A stretch of DNA of 64,000 bases from positions 3,513,790-3,577,789 of the forward strand of contig NC_021021.1 in the NCBI RefSeq assembly GCF_000210055.1, read 5' to 3'. The stretch is from Gordonibacter pamelaeae 7-10-1-b (lineage in GTDB: Bacteria > Actinomycetota > Coriobacteriia > Coriobacteriales > Eggerthellaceae). The notes beneath the pieces were generated by a model. It saw only the letters and a list, made by a program, of their open reading frames with translations. It searched no databases and had not been told where the DNA came from. Within the stretch, counting starts at the first letter, position 1. Each line of letters opens with the position of its first letter. Positions 41,004 through 50,583 of this stretch are shown here, piece after piece. The position numbers were made by a program, and so were the translations under genes.

Positions 41004-42074
41004 ATGCCCGTATATCAAGATGAGAGCAACGGAACGTACTACGTGCAATGCTACTACCGCGACGCCCGCGGCTCGAAGCGCCACAAGACGAAGCGCGGCT
41101 TCTCGACGGAGGTTGAGGCCGCAGTGTGGGAGAGCCAGTTCAAGAGCCTTAACGGCGGGGCCATGGACATGACGTTCTCCGAGTTCGTCGAGGTGTACGC
41201 CTCAGAGGTGAAGCCGCGCATACGCGAGCACACGTGGATCACCAAGGAGTACATCATCAGCGACAAGCTCGTGCCGTTCTTCGGGGACATGCGCATGTGC
41301 GACGTGAGGCCGATAGACGTCATCAGGTGGCAAAACGAGCTCACCGAGCACCGGGACGCCGACGGGAAGCCCTGGGCGCCGACGTACCTGCGCACGGTAA
41401 ACAACCAGCTCAACGCCATCTTCAACCACGCCGAGCGCTACTACGGCCTCACCGACAACCCGGTGCGCAGGGTCGACAAGATAGGCTCGAAAAAGGGCGG
41501 CGAGATGCAGTTCTGGACCAAGGACGAGTACCTGAGGTTCAGCGAGGCAGTCATGGACAAGCCGCTGTCGTTCCACGCCTTCGAGCTGCTGTACTGGACG
41601 GGCATCCGCTGCGGCGAGCTCCTGGCGCTCACGCCGTCCGACTTCATGCTGGATAGCTCGCGGCTGCGCATCAACAAGTCGTACCAGAGCCTCCGCGGCG
41701 TGGACACCGTGACCGACCCCAAGACGCCCAAGTCCGTGCGAACGATCGTCATGCCCGCCTTCCTTCGCGACGAGATGGCGGACTTCATCGAGATGCGCGA
41801 CGACGTCGCCCCCGACGAGCGCCTGTTCGCCGTGACCAAGCACTTCCTGGCACACGAGATGGAGCGCGGGTGCAAGGCGTCGGGCGTGAAGCGCATCCGC
41901 GTGCACGACATACGCCACAGCCATGTGAGCCTGCTGATCGAGATGGGCTTCTCCGCGCTGGCAATCGCCGAGCGCATGGGCCACGAGGCGGTGGACATCA
42001 CCTACCGCTACGCGCACCTGTTCCCCACGAAGCAGGACGAGATGGCAGCCGCGCTCGACGGGGCGAGGGGGTAA
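41004..42074 (+). CDS. int: Tyrosine recombinase / integrase
   Basis: This 356-residue protein has an N-terminal arm-binding AP2-like domain (YYVQCYYRDARGSKRHKTKRGFSTEVEA), a SAM-like core-binding domain and a catalytic domain. The catalytic set is visible: Arg in TGIRCGELL, HDIRHSH (His-x-x-Arg), His in MGHEAV and Tyr in YRYAHLF. It would recombine attP and attB of the element. Neighbouring genes are a repressor, an Xis and a MobC-like gene. A nearby cluster of GGGAGTAA repeats may hold arm sites. The attachment core could not be identified. Confidence 0.92.
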   Translation: MPVYQDESNGTYYVQCYYRDARGSKRHKTKRGFSTEVEAAVWESQFKSLNGGAMDMTFSEFVEVYASEVKPRIREHTWITKEYIISDKLVPFFGDMRMCDVRPIDVIRWQNELTEHRDADGKPWAPTYLRTVNNQLNAIFNHAERYYGLTDNPVRRVDKIGSKKGGEMQFWTKDEYLRFSEAVMDKPLSFHAFELLYWTGIRCGELLALTPSDFMLDSSRLRINKSYQSLRGVDTVTDPKTPKSVRTIVMPAFLRDEMADFIEMRDDVAPDERLFAVTKHFLAHEMERGCKASGVKRIRVHDIRHSHVSLLIEMGFSALAIAERMGHEAVDITYRYAHLFPTKQDEMAAALDGARG

Positions 42075-42079
42075 GAAGG

Positions 42080-42505
42080 ATGCCGTGCGATAACAGCGCC
42101 CGCAGGCGCAGCAAGACGATGGCGTTCCGCTGCACGCCCGAGGAGCGCAAGCTGATATGCGACATGGCCGCCTGGAGCGGCATGAGCCGACAGGACTACA
42201 TCATCGCCAAGCTCACCGACACGCAGGTGGTCGTGAAGCCCTCCGTGGGCGTGCAGAAGGCGCTCAAGGACTCGATGGCAGAGTTGACCAAGGAGGTCCG
42301 TCTGGCGGCCTCCTACGGCGAGCTGAGCGAGTCCCTGCAGCAGAGGGTCGAGCTCGTGATGAGGTTCTTCCTGGCGCTCGGCGAGTCTGTTGACGTGCCG
42401 GCGGTTGAGGCATCACAACATGCCGCACCCTTGAAGGAGCCGACGGCAACCGTCATGGACGCAGGCTCCGACACCGCAAGCATCTTCGAGATGGGACGCA
42501 GGTAG
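42080..42505 (+). CDS. MobC-like / RHH mobilisation protein
   Basis: This 141-residue protein (MPCDNSARRRSKTMAFRCTP) has a ribbon-helix-helix type start (KTMAFRCTPEERKLICDMAAWSGMSRQDYIIAKL), as in plasmid mobilisation proteins, followed by helical parts with no further motif. It begins 5 bp after the integrase stop. No relaxase lies beside it. It could alternatively be an accessory factor of the integrase. It is different in sequence from the MobC-like protein at 17519. Confidence 0.6.
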   Translation: MPCDNSARRRSKTMAFRCTPEERKLICDMAAWSGMSRQDYIIAKLTDTQVVVKPSVGVQKALKDSMAELTKEVRLAASYGELSESLQQRVELVMRFFLALGESVDVPAVEASQHAAPLKEPTATVMDAGSDTASIFEMGRR

Positions 42506-42508
42506 GGC

Positions 42509-44212
42509 CTATCGCCAGACCTCCAACGCCTTGTTCGCAAGCCATTCGGCGCGATCGGCGATGTCGTCCTCGCCCCAAGATTCTTTCTCCAAGGCGCCGG
42601 CCATCGTCGCAAGGCCGGCGGCGCAGAGGGCAAGGCCGTCCTTGTACCCCTTTCCCTGCTTCTTGGTGGTCCAATCGGCGTCGCGGATAGAGGCGTTGAG
42701 CGAATGCGTGATGATGGCCAGATTGCCGAGCGTGAGGAGCTTCCTGTCCCTTCGCGTCGCGGCCTCCTCGTCGAGGGCTCCCCATTTGTTGCGCCACTTC
42801 TTGGGCATCATGTGCTCGAGGGTGTACTGGTTGAACCCGAGCAGGGCCGTGCTGCTCATGCCCGGGCGTATGGCGCTTTCCAACAGATAGAGGACGCCCT
42901 TGGACTGGAGGTTGTACAGGCACGATTCCTCGAACGCCGAGCGAACCTCAGCATCGCCGGGCATGTAGGTCGTCGCCTCATCATTGGCTTCAAGAGCCTT
43001 CCTCAGGGCCTCAGCGTCCTTCACCTCGTTTAGGATCAGCGAGGTGAACAGCCTGTTGTAGTTCTTGGTGGTCGCCCGAACCAGCATGCGGCGGACGATG
43101 TAGCTCTCGAGCGTGGCGAAGACCTTCGCCTGCTCATCTGGCGTTTCCACGCTCTTTCGGACGTACAGCACGTATGGGATGAGCGTCGAGTTCTTAAGGC
43201 CGAATATCAGCACGTTCATGCGCTCGGTCGACGGTGCGGGCGGGACGTTCCTATCGCAGCAGGTGGGGTCGAACGTCGACTCGAACACTGCGGCATAGGC
43301 GTTCATTGCATTCAGGACCTCGTCTTTGCCCCCGTCGCAGTACCTGCTGATGAAATCCTTGTAGGACTGGAAGAGATTCGAGGTGCGCGAGTAGTAGAGC
43401 TTGTCCTCGGCGGTCACGCAGCGCGCCTTATCTTGCACCATGATCTGCAGGAACGCGTCGAAGAAGAGGTCGATAAGCGTTCGCTTGATGCGGCCGGTGA
43501 CGACCTCCTGGTCCCAAAAGCTCTTCTTCTCTGCCGTCGGCTCGAAGACGTCTTCCCAGCTATCCTTGAACGCCTGCTCGTTCTCGCGGTTGAAGAAGTA
43601 GTTCTTCAGGAGCTCTGCCGTGGTCAAGCGCACGCCGAGCGAGTTGATGGTGTCGAATATCTGCTGCTCGTCCTCGCCCTCGGTTAGGTCGATGCAGACG
43701 AACTGAACGTTCGACTTGATCGTGTTCCTGTCGACCTTTTCCGGGTCGATGTTCTTGAGGAAGTAGTTGTAGGCGCCGATGATGGCCGAGGAACCCTCGA
43801 CGGGCTCGCTGCCCGTTGCATTGACGACCTTCTCGAAATCCTGCCGGTCATATTTGCCGTGCCTCAAGGCGACTTCGCCAGTCTCTAGAACGAAATCTCG
43901 CTCGAACAGCCTGTTGGCGTCGATTTTCGCGCAAAGCGCCTTGAAGAAGATGACCATGGTCGTGAGGCGCTGCTGGCCATCGATGACGGTGCGAACCTCC
44001 GACACTTCGGACCAGGTGTAGCCGGAAGACTCCTGCTTCAGGATGATGGAGCCCAGGAAGTAGGGCCGCTTCGAGGCCGTGACAAACTCCATATCGCCAA
44101 GGAAGCGCTCCCACTGCTCTTCTCCCCAGACGTACGCCCTTTGGTAGAAGGGTATTTCGAGCAGGCGCGATCCGTTGAACACGCCGCTTATCGTTGCTTT
44201 TCCTGCATCCAT
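42509..44212 (-). CDS. GmrSD-like restriction protein (DUF262 + DUF1524), second copy
   Basis: This 567-residue protein has LEIPFYQRAYVWGEEQWERFL and VIDGQQRLTTMVIFF (DUF262, with DGQQR) and, at the C-terminus, LEHMMPKKWRNKWG followed by LGNLAIITHSLNASIRD (DUF1524 HNH). It is of the type IV restriction/GmrSD group, related in architecture but not close in sequence to the protein at 33456. It is the last gene of the seven-gene minus-strand operon, 91 bp after the frameshifted gene. Both of its key domains are intact. Confidence 0.8.
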   Translation of the reverse strand: MDAGKATISGVFNGSRLLEIPFYQRAYVWGEEQWERFLGDMEFVTASKRPYFLGSIILKQESSGYTWSEVSEVRTVIDGQQRLTTMVIFFKALCAKIDANRLFERDFVLETGEVALRHGKYDRQDFEKVVNATGSEPVEGSSAIIGAYNYFLKNIDPEKVDRNTIKSNVQFVCIDLTEGEDEQQIFDTINSLGVRLTTAELLKNYFFNRENEQAFKDSWEDVFEPTAEKKSFWDQEVVTGRIKRTLIDLFFDAFLQIMVQDKARCVTAEDKLYYSRTSNLFQSYKDFISRYCDGGKDEVLNAMNAYAAVFESTFDPTCCDRNVPPAPSTERMNVLIFGLKNSTLIPYVLYVRKSVETPDEQAKVFATLESYIVRRMLVRATTKNYNRLFTSLILNEVKDAEALRKALEANDEATTYMPGDAEVRSAFEESCLYNLQSKGVLYLLESAIRPGMSSTALLGFNQYTLEHMMPKKWRNKWGALDEEAATRRDRKLLTLGNLAIITHSLNASIRDADWTTKKQGKGYKDGLALCAAGLATMAGALEKESWGEDDIADRAEWLANKALEVWR

Positions 44213-44303
44213 TCCTAAAGACCTACCTGTCCCTTGCGGTTATTGCATTCCTATCAAATCGTTTGCGCGCAGGGCGTTTCGTCCACTTCAATCGAAGGCC
44301 GAG

Positions 44304-45438
44304 CTATACGCTATCGGCGGGCCAGCGCTTTCTCCAATTCTGCATCCGCGCGGTCTTCTCTGATGGATCCATTCCGCCAATCGACTTAAGGACATCCTGC
44401 GGCCCAACATTCCCGTTTTTGTGCTTCAAGGAGTCTTTTGCTATGTCGTAGGCAAGCTGAACGGATGTCGTCGCGGCAAAGGGTTTTCCCCTCCGCGCCA
44501 GATTGAGCGCTTCGGCGGCTCCGCTTATCGCGTTGTTGAACAACTCGATGGCGTCCATCTGCTCGGACGTGTTTTCGACCAGATAGTCAACACCGTCGCT
44601 TCCGACGCCGAACTCAACCTCTCCTTGTCTATCCTGCCTTCCGAAAGGCGTCTCTTTTCCAAGGCCTAAATATGGTGTCTGGACAATGCCTTGTCGAGCG
44701 GCGCTCGTTTCGAACATGCCGTTGCAGCATCTGATAATCGCAGCGTCTCTTACCTCATCGCCGTAAAGCGGGCAAAACGCAAGCAAGATCCAGTCAACTT
44801 GAGCCGATGCCTTCTTGAGAAGCTCATAGGCTTCGCAACTTATTGGGAACTGACCTGGAGATACCTTAGTCTCCTTAAAGCCATCATTGAGGAACCATTG
44901 GCGCAAATCCGTATGGATCTCGATCAGGAATCCTTAGGCGGATATCGGCATTGGCGTCAATCTGCGTTATGTTCTCGCGATACGCATCGAGCTTGAACGC
45001 ATGCCCGCGACCGTCTTTGCCGAACAGTCCCGCGTCGAGCGAAGTCCTGATGTCGTCAACACAGGCGTTCGATTGCTCCCGTATCGCCCGGCTGATCAAA
45101 TCGCCGAACCCTCGATAAGCCTCTTCTGCCAGAGCGCCCCTGCGAGCTGCATCCTCGTGTTGCTTTCGAAACCGCTCCGCATCCGAAGAGAACCTCGCGG
45201 ACTTGGATTCAACCTTCTTGCCTCTCCCGATATGGTGGTCAACTCGGAAGTGCTCTATACCAATTATTCTATTTCCGCCTTCGGCCGTGATGAGAATATC
45301 GGGCCTATCGAATGGGCGGGCGTCGCCCGACAGTCGGGCGACGTTCCTTCTCGCCTCTCCGCCTTTTGCCCTCGCGGCTTTCAGCGATTGCTCATAAATG
45401 GAAAGTTCTGCCTTTTCCTGGTTCTCCTTATGACTCAT
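44304..45438 (-). pseudogene. Unknown protein of the type III operon, frameshifted
   Basis: The first frame (45438-44884, MSHKENQEKAELSIYEQSLK) encodes a charged start and FDRPDILITAEGGNRIIGIEHFRVDHH, a PD-(D/E)xK-nuclease-like strand pair, then runs out as IRLRIPDRDPYGFAPMVPQ. The next frame reads naturally as GFLIEIHTDLRQWFLNDGFKE and on to 44304. A +1 shift near 44930-44940 (CGCCTAAGGATT) joins them into about 377 residues. I do not recognise the family. It may be a nuclease partner of the restriction genes. It begins 9 bp after the Res stop. Sequencing error or true inactivation cannot be told apart. Confidence 0.6.
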
Positions 45439-45447
45439 AAGCGTTGC

Positions 45448-48400
45448 CTAGCTCATCCTGCCCATCACCTCGAGCAGGTCCTCGTACGTTGCCACGTTGT
45501 GGTAGCGCACGTCGCTGGTGCTCATCTCGTTGAAGAGCTTCTTCGCGCAAGCGATCTTGGCGTTTTCCACTCCGGAGAGCTCCAGCGTGTCCATGGTGCC
45601 CTTGGTCTCGGCGACGAAGAACACATGGCGCACGCTGCCTTCTTTGAAAGCAATTGCCCAGTCGGGGGCGTAGTTGCCCACCGGTGTGGGGATCTGGAAC
45701 GTTCGAGGCAGCTTGGCGTAGACCGCTACCTCAGCGGCGGCATCCATGTCCTCGGCGAACCTGCGCTCTCCATCCGAGTCAGGGAACACGAAGCGCTGGA
45801 TGTTCTTCTTCGCCTCATATGCCTTGCTCGCGTTGTCAGGCATGCGCCCGGTGAAGATTGCCTCATCATAGACGTCGTCGATCTCGTGGTAACTGATGTG
45901 TTCAACGACCATCGTCGCTTTCTCCGACACGATGAGCGCAGCGGCCTTCTTGATGAACTCCTCGGGGTTCACGCGGTAGAGCTCGAACACGTTGGGGTCG
46001 ATGCCGGCGAGAATCGTCGCGGCGCTCCTGCGCGTGATGGCAGCGGCCTGCGCCACCTCGCCCACGAGGTCGTAGGTTACGTTCACGGACGCGGTGCCAG
46101 CGTCGACGTCGCGGGTCTCGGTCTGCGTGCGGCCGAACGACGAGCCGCCCTGCACCTCGTCGCGCGTTGCCTGTGACTTTTGCCCGCCGACCGTCAGGGT
46201 GTACTGCAGCTTGCTCACGCGCAGGTCGCTGTTGATGCGCTCTATCGACTTGCGTCTCAGCTCGTCGTCCGAGAAGCTGACCGTGTAGGCGTGCTTGCGG
46301 TTGATGCGCGCCCACAGCTCCTTGAACTCGCGCTTGGCGAAGTTGTCAGTCAGCGTGTTCTCGGAAATCTTCTCCTGGGCGCGCCCGATCATGCCGTCGA
46401 GCGCGTGCGTGTCGTAGACGCTTCTCACCAGCGCTTCGACAGCCTTGGCGTGGGCAACGTCGGCGATTTCCTCGGGCAGCTTCGCGACGAAGTACTCCAC
46501 GAAGGTGCCATCCTCCACTGCCTTGCGGAACTCAGCGGTCGGCTTGTCGTCGTCATCGATGAGGTCGCACTTGTAGAGGGCTTTGTATACGCGCTTCGAC
46601 TCCTCCTCGGTGAAGGAGACCGTCTCGCCGTCGAGCACGAAGTCGCGCCCGCTGAACAGGTTCATCTCCACCTTCTTCGGGCGCTCGCGCAGGCTCTTGC
46701 TTATGTCGGTCTGCAGATCCTTCACAAACGTCTCGTAGCTCTCCGACGCTATCACGGTGAGCAAGTTCACGCGATGCACCTCGCCGGGTCCCAGCAGGGC
46801 GGCGTCCTGACGGTTGCCGTCCTGGTCGACAGCCAGGCGCATGCCGCGGCCGACTTCCTGGCGCTTGCTCGTCTCGGAGCCCGATTCCTTGAGCGTGCAG
46901 ATCTGGAAGATGTTCGGGTTGTCCCAGCCCTCGCGCAGCGCTGAGTGGCTGAAAATGAAGCGTACGGGTTCATCGAACGAAAGCAGGCGCTCCTTATCGC
47001 GCAAGATCAGGTCGTAGGCGCGCTTCGCGTCGTCGTCGTTGATGCCGATGCCATCCTCGCGCTCCGCCTTCTTCTCGGCCTTCGATTCGACGGTATTGCC
47101 CTTCTTGTCCACCGAGAAGTATCCGGAGTGCACCGAGCGCGCGTCGAATCGCCCAAGGTACTGCGCGTACGAGGGGTCAAGGATGTCATCCTGGGTCGGG
47201 TGCTTCATTCTGTCGGAGACGATGGCCTCGTACTCCTCCTCGAAGATCTTTCCGTAGCCCACGGTTTCTCCGTTGCCGGAGAGATCGCGGTACTTCGCCA
47301 CCTGGTCGATGAAGAAAAGGCTCAGGCACTTGATGCCGCGGCGAAGCAGCGCCTCCTCCTTTTGCAGGTGGCTCAGGATCGTCTCGCGTATCTGTATGCG
47401 CTGCATGTCGTCGGCGGCGGAGTCGCCGTAGACCTCGCCGATGTAGATGCGCCCGTCGTCCCCGATAGAGCCGTCCAGGAAGCGCACGTAGCCTGGACGT
47501 CCATCCTGGGGCGGGACCACGCCGTCGTTGCCGCTCGCGATGGTGTAGCCGCGGTACGCTTCGAGCTTCGTCGAGCCGCTGGCGTCGTAGATGCTGTCGC
47601 CCTCGCCGAAGCGCGCGGTCCTCTTGCGCACCTTGCCGCCAGACCCCATGCACTTGAACTCGATAACGGCCTCCGGTGCGCGGTTCTTGGACACCACGAT
47701 GTCGCGCAGGTACAGGTAGCCGTCGGTTCCGCGCATGTTCTTGAGGGCGAAGCCCTTCACCTCGATGCGCTTGACGAGTTTCTGGTTGTAGGCGTCCAGG
47801 GCGTCCAGGGCATACACCAGGTCGTGCTTCTCCTTGTGAGTTGCCGAATAGTTCAGCACGAACAGAGGGTTGAAGCGGGCGATGCCCTTCTGGGTCGCGC
47901 CTCCCTTCTTTCCCATCTTTTGGGGCTCGTCGCAGATGACGATGGGGCGGTTCGCAGCGATGACGTCGATGGGCCTGCGGCTGCTGAACTCGTCGCGCTC
48001 GTCGAAGATGATGCGCGCCGCCTTGTTCTTGGCGCCCTCCTTCATCGACGCGTTGAACGCCTGCATGTTGATGACCATGCAGTTGACATCGCTCGATTGG
48101 GAGTACGAATCCAGCTCGGTCAGGTTGTCCGAGTCGTATATGAAGAACCTGATCCTCTTGTGGTATTGGGAGAAGAAGTGCTCCTGGGTGTTCTCCAAGC
48201 TCTTGGCCACGCCCTCGCGGATGGCGACCGACGGCACCACCACGATGAACTTGCACCAGCCGTACAGGCGGTTGAGCTCGAGCATCGTCTTGGTGTAGAC
48301 GTAGGTCTTGCCGGTGCCCGTCTCCATCTCGACGTCCAGCTGGCAAGCCCCCATGCCGCAGAAAAGCTCCTCCGACTCAGGGATCTGGTTGCGTCGCTGC

Positions 48401-48630
48401 ACCGCGCGCACGTTTGCCAGTATGTCGGCGCCCGAAAGCGCGACGGGCGCGTTGGCGTAGCCCTCGGCGCTCTCGTCGCCGAAGTCGATCTCGCCCTGCG
48501 CGCGCTTGGGCTTGCGGCCCAGATCGCGCAGGTAGACGGAGGCACCCTGGTTGGGCTGCCCCTCGAAGACCGAGGCCACCGCGTCTGCGGCGTCGGTTTG
48601 ATACTGTTGTACTTTGAACTTGAACTTCAT
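45448..48630 (-). CDS. res: Type III restriction endonuclease Res subunit
   Basis: This 1060-residue superfamily 2 helicase-nuclease has Walker A DVEMETGTGKTYVYTK (about 98-113), a DEAD-type box VICDEPQKMG, NYSATHKEKHD (motif III), FSHSALREGWDNPNIFQICTLKESGSE and QEVGRGMRLAVD (late helicase motifs). A C-terminal nuclease-like domain shows YAPDWAIAF and HVFFVAETKGT, the Asp and Glu-x-Lys of the PD-(D/E)xK fold. With Mod it would cleave DNA at unmethylated sites. All motifs are intact. It begins 9 bp after mod. Confidence 0.9.
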   Translation of the reverse strand: MKFKFKVQQYQTDAADAVASVFEGQPNQGASVYLRDLGRKPKRAQGEIDFGDESAEGYANAPVALSGADILANVRAVQRRNQIPESEELFCGMGACQLDVEMETGTGKTYVYTKTMLELNRLYGWCKFIVVVPSVAIREGVAKSLENTQEHFFSQYHKRIRFFIYDSDNLTELDSYSQSSDVNCMVINMQAFNASMKEGAKNKAARIIFDERDEFSSRRPIDVIAANRPIVICDEPQKMGKKGGATQKGIARFNPLFVLNYSATHKEKHDLVYALDALDAYNQKLVKRIEVKGFALKNMRGTDGYLYLRDIVVSKNRAPEAVIEFKCMGSGGKVRKRTARFGEGDSIYDASGSTKLEAYRGYTIASGNDGVVPPQDGRPGYVRFLDGSIGDDGRIYIGEVYGDSAADDMQRIQIRETILSHLQKEEALLRRGIKCLSLFFIDQVAKYRDLSGNGETVGYGKIFEEEYEAIVSDRMKHPTQDDILDPSYAQYLGRFDARSVHSGYFSVDKKGNTVESKAEKKAEREDGIGINDDDAKRAYDLILRDKERLLSFDEPVRFIFSHSALREGWDNPNIFQICTLKESGSETSKRQEVGRGMRLAVDQDGNRQDAALLGPGEVHRVNLLTVIASESYETFVKDLQTDISKSLRERPKKVEMNLFSGRDFVLDGETVSFTEEESKRVYKALYKCDLIDDDDKPTAEFRKAVEDGTFVEYFVAKLPEEIADVAHAKAVEALVRSVYDTHALDGMIGRAQEKISENTLTDNFAKREFKELWARINRKHAYTVSFSDDELRRKSIERINSDLRVSKLQYTLTVGGQKSQATRDEVQGGSSFGRTQTETRDVDAGTASVNVTYDLVGEVAQAAAITRRSAATILAGIDPNVFELYRVNPEEFIKKAAALIVSEKATMVVEHISYHEIDDVYDEAIFTGRMPDNASKAYEAKKNIQRFVFPDSDGERRFAEDMDAAAEVAVYAKLPRTFQIPTPVGNYAPDWAIAFKEGSVRHVFFVAETKGTMDTLELSGVENAKIACAKKLFNEMSTSDVRYHNVATYEDLLEVMGRMS

Positions 48631-48639
48631 GTCGACGCC

Positions 48640-50583
48640 TTAAATCACTTGGGGAACGGTGTCGGGGCTGTAGGTGCGGAAGAGCTCCTCGTAGTTGGCG
48701 TGCGTGGCGTCGTCGGCCATGGACGAGTCGCGGATGACGGCGTACCAGGGCTTGGCTTTCGCCATCTCCTCGATGGTGTCGGAACCCACGTTCGCATCGA
48801 AGCATGCCGCCAATTTGTCGCCGTCAACGAAAAAGACCTTCCTGCCGGCGAGCATGCGCTCCTCGATCTTCGCTGAGTACGGGATGCCGAGTTTGGGCAG
48901 CACCTCGAAGAGCAGATCAAGGTCGGAGCGCCCCTCCTTCACGTTGTCGGCGAAGTCGAAGAGGCTTTCCTGGGCGGTCTCGCCAGGCGTGAGGTAGAAG
49001 TCCTTGAAGTTCGAGGAGTCGATGCGCAGCACGCGAAAGCCCAAATCAGGATAGGGTTTGGGCTCGGCACCGAGCTCGAGCTGCTCGTTTTCCTTGTCAA
49101 TCTGAGCTTTAATATTCTTTCCTACAAGGCGAATTCGTTCCTCGCCGATTTCGCAAATCGTTTTGAATCCGTTTTCAGCTGCATTACTTCCTATGGGACA
49201 CTTATCTGGTATTTGGACAAGAATGCTACTTCTTTCCCCCCCCCCATCTTCCCTGTTAAGCTCGAAAACAGCCTGAGCGGTTGTCCCAGAGCCCGAAAAG
49301 AAGTCAAGCACCGTAAAACTATCATCAGGAATCATTCGAATTAAATACTTAACTAGAGAAGCAGGCTTGGTATATTCAAACAGAGGAAAGCCAAATAGGT
49401 CTTTTACTTCGTTAAATGCCTCATCGTTTCTCAAGACGCCGCACTCGTCCTTGTTCAAGAGGTCGGAAGGCGCGATGTACTTTCCTGTGCTATCCAGATA
49501 GTAATAAAGGGTCACAAACTTAGGGTTTTTGAATAGAAGCCTTTGCCCGTTTGAAACTCGGTCGTTCAAGGTTTCTTGACTCCATTTAAATCTACCAGTT
49601 ATATCAATATCGTTAGCGTTTATGCCGTCTCTAACGATAAAGTCCTTGTGAAGAGTTACGTATTTATCTCCATCGCCATATTTGCCAGCAGGGTATATGC
49701 CATCAGCGAACGTGCAGTCAACAACTCCCTTGGGAATCAAAAGCCGCGAATGGCCATTACCGCTATTGAACAATGGCGCGGCGGTATTGTATGAGTCGGG
49801 CCCTCGCAATCCTTCACAATTTGGAGCGCGGTAAGTAAGTACGTATTCGTATTTATTCCTTATGTATCTACTCAGTGTTGGTGCCTTGCTAGTTTTATTC
49901 CATTTGAAAATGCCAACGCGCATGCTAGCCCCAAATATCTCATCACATATTTTGATGAGATTCATCAGCTCATGTTCATCGATGCTTATGCATATGATGC
50001 CATCTGAGCTTAGGCAGTCCTTTGCGAGAACTAACCTCTGGTAAATCATCGAACACCATACTGAGTGAAACTTTCCATACCCTTCGGTATTGGTCACCAT
50101 CTGATAGCCATTGGCCCATTCATCGCTTAATTGCTCGTAGTCTGCATCGTTCTGTCGAAAAGAATCTGGATATATAAAAGCGTCTTTGCCGGTGTTATAT
50201 GGGGGATCGATATAAATGAAGCGCACCTTGCCAGCATAGGTTTCCTTCATTATCTTCAAAGCATCAAGGTTGTCGCCCTCGATGTAGAGGTTCTCCGTGG
50301 TGTCCCAATCTTTAGACTTGTCCGGCTCGGGAATCATCGTTTTGTAGATAGGGCGGCGCGCCTCGGCCTTGGCCTCGCGCTTACCAGGCCAAGTGAACTG
50401 ATAACGTTCGCGCTGCCCCTCAGCCACATCACCCAGAAGATCGCGCAGCGCGTCGAAGTCCACGGCACGTGCAAGCTCACCGTCGGTGTTCTCTACCTCG
50501 GTCACCACCTGAGGGAACAGCCTGGCAATCTTCTCGATGTTTTCAACGGCACCGTCGGGCGTGCCTAGCTCGATCTTTTCCAT
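48640..50583 (-). CDS. mod: Type III DNA methyltransferase Mod (with G10 tract)
   Basis: This 647-residue beta-class methyltransferase has catalytic FIYIDPPYNTGKDAFIYPDSF (about 119-139), a target-recognition region in the middle, and the SAM motif LDFFSGSGTTAQAVF (about 430-444). Immediately after, NREDGGGERSS is encoded by ten consecutive G residues on the coding strand (plus-strand C10 at 49236-49245). The present length keeps the frame open. A change of one base would truncate the last 200 residues. It starts directly after the DUF4391 stop. Phase-variable mod genes elsewhere switch whole gene-expression programmes. Confidence 0.92.
   Translation of the reverse strand: MEKIELGTPDGAVENIEKIARLFPQVVTEVENTDGELARAVDFDALRDLLGDVAEGQRERYQFTWPGKREAKAEARRPIYKTMIPEPDKSKDWDTTENLYIEGDNLDALKIMKETYAGKVRFIYIDPPYNTGKDAFIYPDSFRQNDADYEQLSDEWANGYQMVTNTEGYGKFHSVWCSMIYQRLVLAKDCLSSDGIICISIDEHELMNLIKICDEIFGASMRVGIFKWNKTSKAPTLSRYIRNKYEYVLTYRAPNCEGLRGPDSYNTAAPLFNSGNGHSRLLIPKGVVDCTFADGIYPAGKYGDGDKYVTLHKDFIVRDGINANDIDITGRFKWSQETLNDRVSNGQRLLFKNPKFVTLYYYLDSTGKYIAPSDLLNKDECGVLRNDEAFNEVKDLFGFPLFEYTKPASLVKYLIRMIPDDSFTVLDFFSGSGTTAQAVFELNREDGGGERSSILVQIPDKCPIGSNAAENGFKTICEIGEERIRLVGKNIKAQIDKENEQLELGAEPKPYPDLGFRVLRIDSSNFKDFYLTPGETAQESLFDFADNVKEGRSDLDLLFEVLPKLGIPYSAKIEERMLAGRKVFFVDGDKLAACFDANVGSDTIEEMAKAKPWYAVIRDSSMADDATHANYEELFRTYSPDTVPQVI
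49236..49245 (-). repeat. G10 homopolymer in mod
   Basis: Ten C on the plus strand, ten G in the coding sense, lie just after the SAM-binding motif of mod. Tracts of this length are known slippage sites. Confidence 0.85.

Noticed and set aside
46945-48876. A 643-codon plus-strand open frame opposite res
   Set aside because: Leucine-, valine- and histidine-rich shadow frame; res has all helicase motifs on the other strand.
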